The notes beneath the pieces are model-generated. The model was not told the origin of the DNA, did not search any database, and worked only from the letters and a program-made list of their open reading frames with translations. From Xanthomonas euvesicatoria pv. euvesicatoria (lineage in GTDB: Bacteria; Pseudomonadota; Gammaproteobacteria; Xanthomonadales; Xanthomonadaceae): 62,999 nucleotides of DNA. The stretch's first letter is position 1; every line of letters begins with the position of its first letter. The translations under genes were made by a program, and so were the position numbers. The stretch lies in the NCBI RefSeq assembly GCF_020880415.1, contig NZ_JAJIUJ010000080.1, positions 1-62,999 of the forward strand. Reading direction: 5' to 3'. Below are positions 62,137 through 62,999 of the stretch, piece after piece.

Positions 62137-62403
62137 ATGAAGAAGTCCCGTTTTACCGAAGAGCAGATCGCATACGCGCTCAAGCAGGTCGAGCTGGGGA
62201 TGGCGGTTGGCGAGGTGTGTCGCAAGATGGGCATTGCGGAGGCGACGTTCTATGTGTGGCGCAAGAAATACGGTGGGCTTGGACCCTCCGAACTGAAGTG
62301 CCTGCGCGTGCTGGAAGAGGAAAACCGCAAGCTCAAGCAGCTGGTTGCCGACCTGAGCCTGGACAAGGCGATGCTCCAGGAGGTGGTCACAAAAAAACTC
62401 TAA
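62137..62403 (+). CDS. IS3-family transposase OrfA
   Basis: An 88-aa HTH protein (MKKSRFTEEQIAYALKQVEL, GMAVGEVCRKMGIAEATFYV) with a C-terminal leucine-zipper-like region (LEEENRKLKQLVADLSLDKA), standard for IS407-type OrfA. It ends right after a run of seven As, the likely slippage site for making OrfAB. Confidence 0.92.
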   Translation: MKKSRFTEEQIAYALKQVELGMAVGEVCRKMGIAEATFYVWRKKYGGLGPSELKCLRVLEEENRKLKQLVADLSLDKAMLQEVVTKKL

Positions 62404-62999
62404 GGGCGCCCCAGAAGCGCAGCTGGGTTGTCCGCTTGAGAGAGCGCTTCGGCGTGAGCGAACGACGCGCATTGCGGATCGTTGCGATGTCGCGCTCGGC
62501 GTTTTCGTACAAGGCCAAGGCGCGCGACTGCAGCGCCATCCGCTTGCGGATGCGCGAGATCACGCAGACGCGCATCCACTATGGCTGCGAACGCGTATTG
62601 GTGGTGCTGCGGCGCGAAGGCTGGCGGGACAACCACAAGCGGGTGCATCGCATCTACAAGGAAGAAGGCCTGTCGTTGCGGCATTGTCGCCCGCGACGTA
62701 GTCGCAGCAGTCGTCGCCGGCAACCGATCAAGGTGGCCACGGCGCCCAACACGCTGTGGGGCATGGACTTCGTCAGTGACGCGCTGTTCGATGGCCGTCG
62801 CTTCCGGCTGCTGCCGGTGCTGGACCACTTCACGCATGAGTGCCTGGAGATCTTCGTGGATCAGTCCTTGGGCGCTGACGATGTCGCCGACGCAGTGGTG
62901 CGGCTGGTCGTTCAACGAGGCAAGCCGGAAGCGATCAAAGTGGATAACGGCAGTGAGTTTGCCGGCAAGGTCTTGGACCGCTGGGCCTATGAAAACGGC
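62400..62999 (+). CDS. IS3-family transposase OrfB (3' part outside window)
   Basis: Read in the -1 frame relative to OrfA, the sequence continues WVVRLRERFGVSERRALRIV, MREITQTRIHYGCERVLVVL and LWGMDFVSDALFDGRRFRLL. The DDE integrase core is visible up to DNGSEF near the window end. The second catalytic Asp is in VDNGSEF; the final Glu lies beyond base 62999. Expression is expected as an OrfAB fusion through frameshifting at 62391-62397. Confidence 0.9.

Larger units (their letters stand above)
62047..62999 (+). mobile_element. IS3-family (IS407-like) element, right end outside window
   Basis: Two overlapping ORFs (orfA 62137-62403, orfB in the -1 frame to the window end) give the IS3 organisation. 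TGATCAACTGACCCACCCCC near 62047 is a plausible left terminal region, but the partner end is not visible, so the boundary is a guess. Confidence 0.75.

Overview
The window looks like a chromosomal segment of a plant-pathogenic Xanthomonas, most like X. euvesicatoria (X. campestris pv. vesicatoria). The evidence is high GC, a complete Hrp2-type type III secretion (T3S) cluster with HrcX protein lengths matching that species, an XopD SUMO-protease effector, XopF1, and the rare split hpaF/xopAE allele described for strain 85-10.

Left part (1-14.8 kb), carbon catabolism. glpD (partial, runs off the left edge) and glpR are on the minus strand with GlpR-type operator motifs between them. vanAB (vanillate to protocatechuate) is divergent from a long plus-strand pcaIJFHGBDC operon that takes protocatechuate to succinyl-CoA and acetyl-CoA. 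A periplasmic-type alpha/beta hydrolase follows, then an IclR regulator on the minus strand. An operator with the core known for Pseudomonas PcaR lies in the vanA-pcaI gap and ties this regulator to the operon.

Middle part (14.9-32.7 kb), housekeeping and accessory metabolism. It holds a RIO-type kinase, an HSL-like esterase, a DUF2490 outer-membrane-like protein, mnmG, a GY/PY-rich lipoprotein, a PLP-dependent dehydratase, a YdcF protein, an NTF2-like protein and lpxO. A minus-strand biotin cluster follows (bioB-bioF-hypothetical-bioH-SDR-bioC), then comF, ubiA and tRNA-Arg(CCG). The mnmG-lipoprotein gap carries a perfect CRP/Clp palindrome, a strong terminator and a possible small RNA.

Right part (33-63 kb), the hrp pathogenicity island, starting just after the tRNA. 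From left to right: xopAE and hpaF (split by a frameshift), hrpF (translocon), a chaperone-like gene broken by an in-frame amber codon, xopF1, hpaB, hrpE, then the minus-strand hrcU-hrcV-hpaC-hrcQ-hrcR-hrcS-hpaA-hrcD-hrpD6 block. The divergent plus-strand block is hrpB1-hrpB2-hrcJ-hrpB4-hrcL-hrcN-hrpB7-hrcT-hrcC. HrpX-type PIP boxes (TTCGC-N15-TTCGC) sit back to back between hrcU and hrpB1 and inside hpaC in front of hrcQ. Variant PIP boxes precede hpaF, hrpF and the chaperone-xopF1 unit. After hrcC comes a complete IS1595-type element with matched inverted repeats and an 8-bp target duplication but a frameshifted transposase, then AT-rich xopD, then an IS3-family element that runs off the right edge.

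Together the genes couple aromatic-compound use in plant tissue with a full injectisome. hrc genes build the basal body, HrpE the pilus and HrpF the translocon. HpaA, HpaB and HpaC control substrate export, and XopAE, XopF1 and XopD are the injected proteins encoded here.
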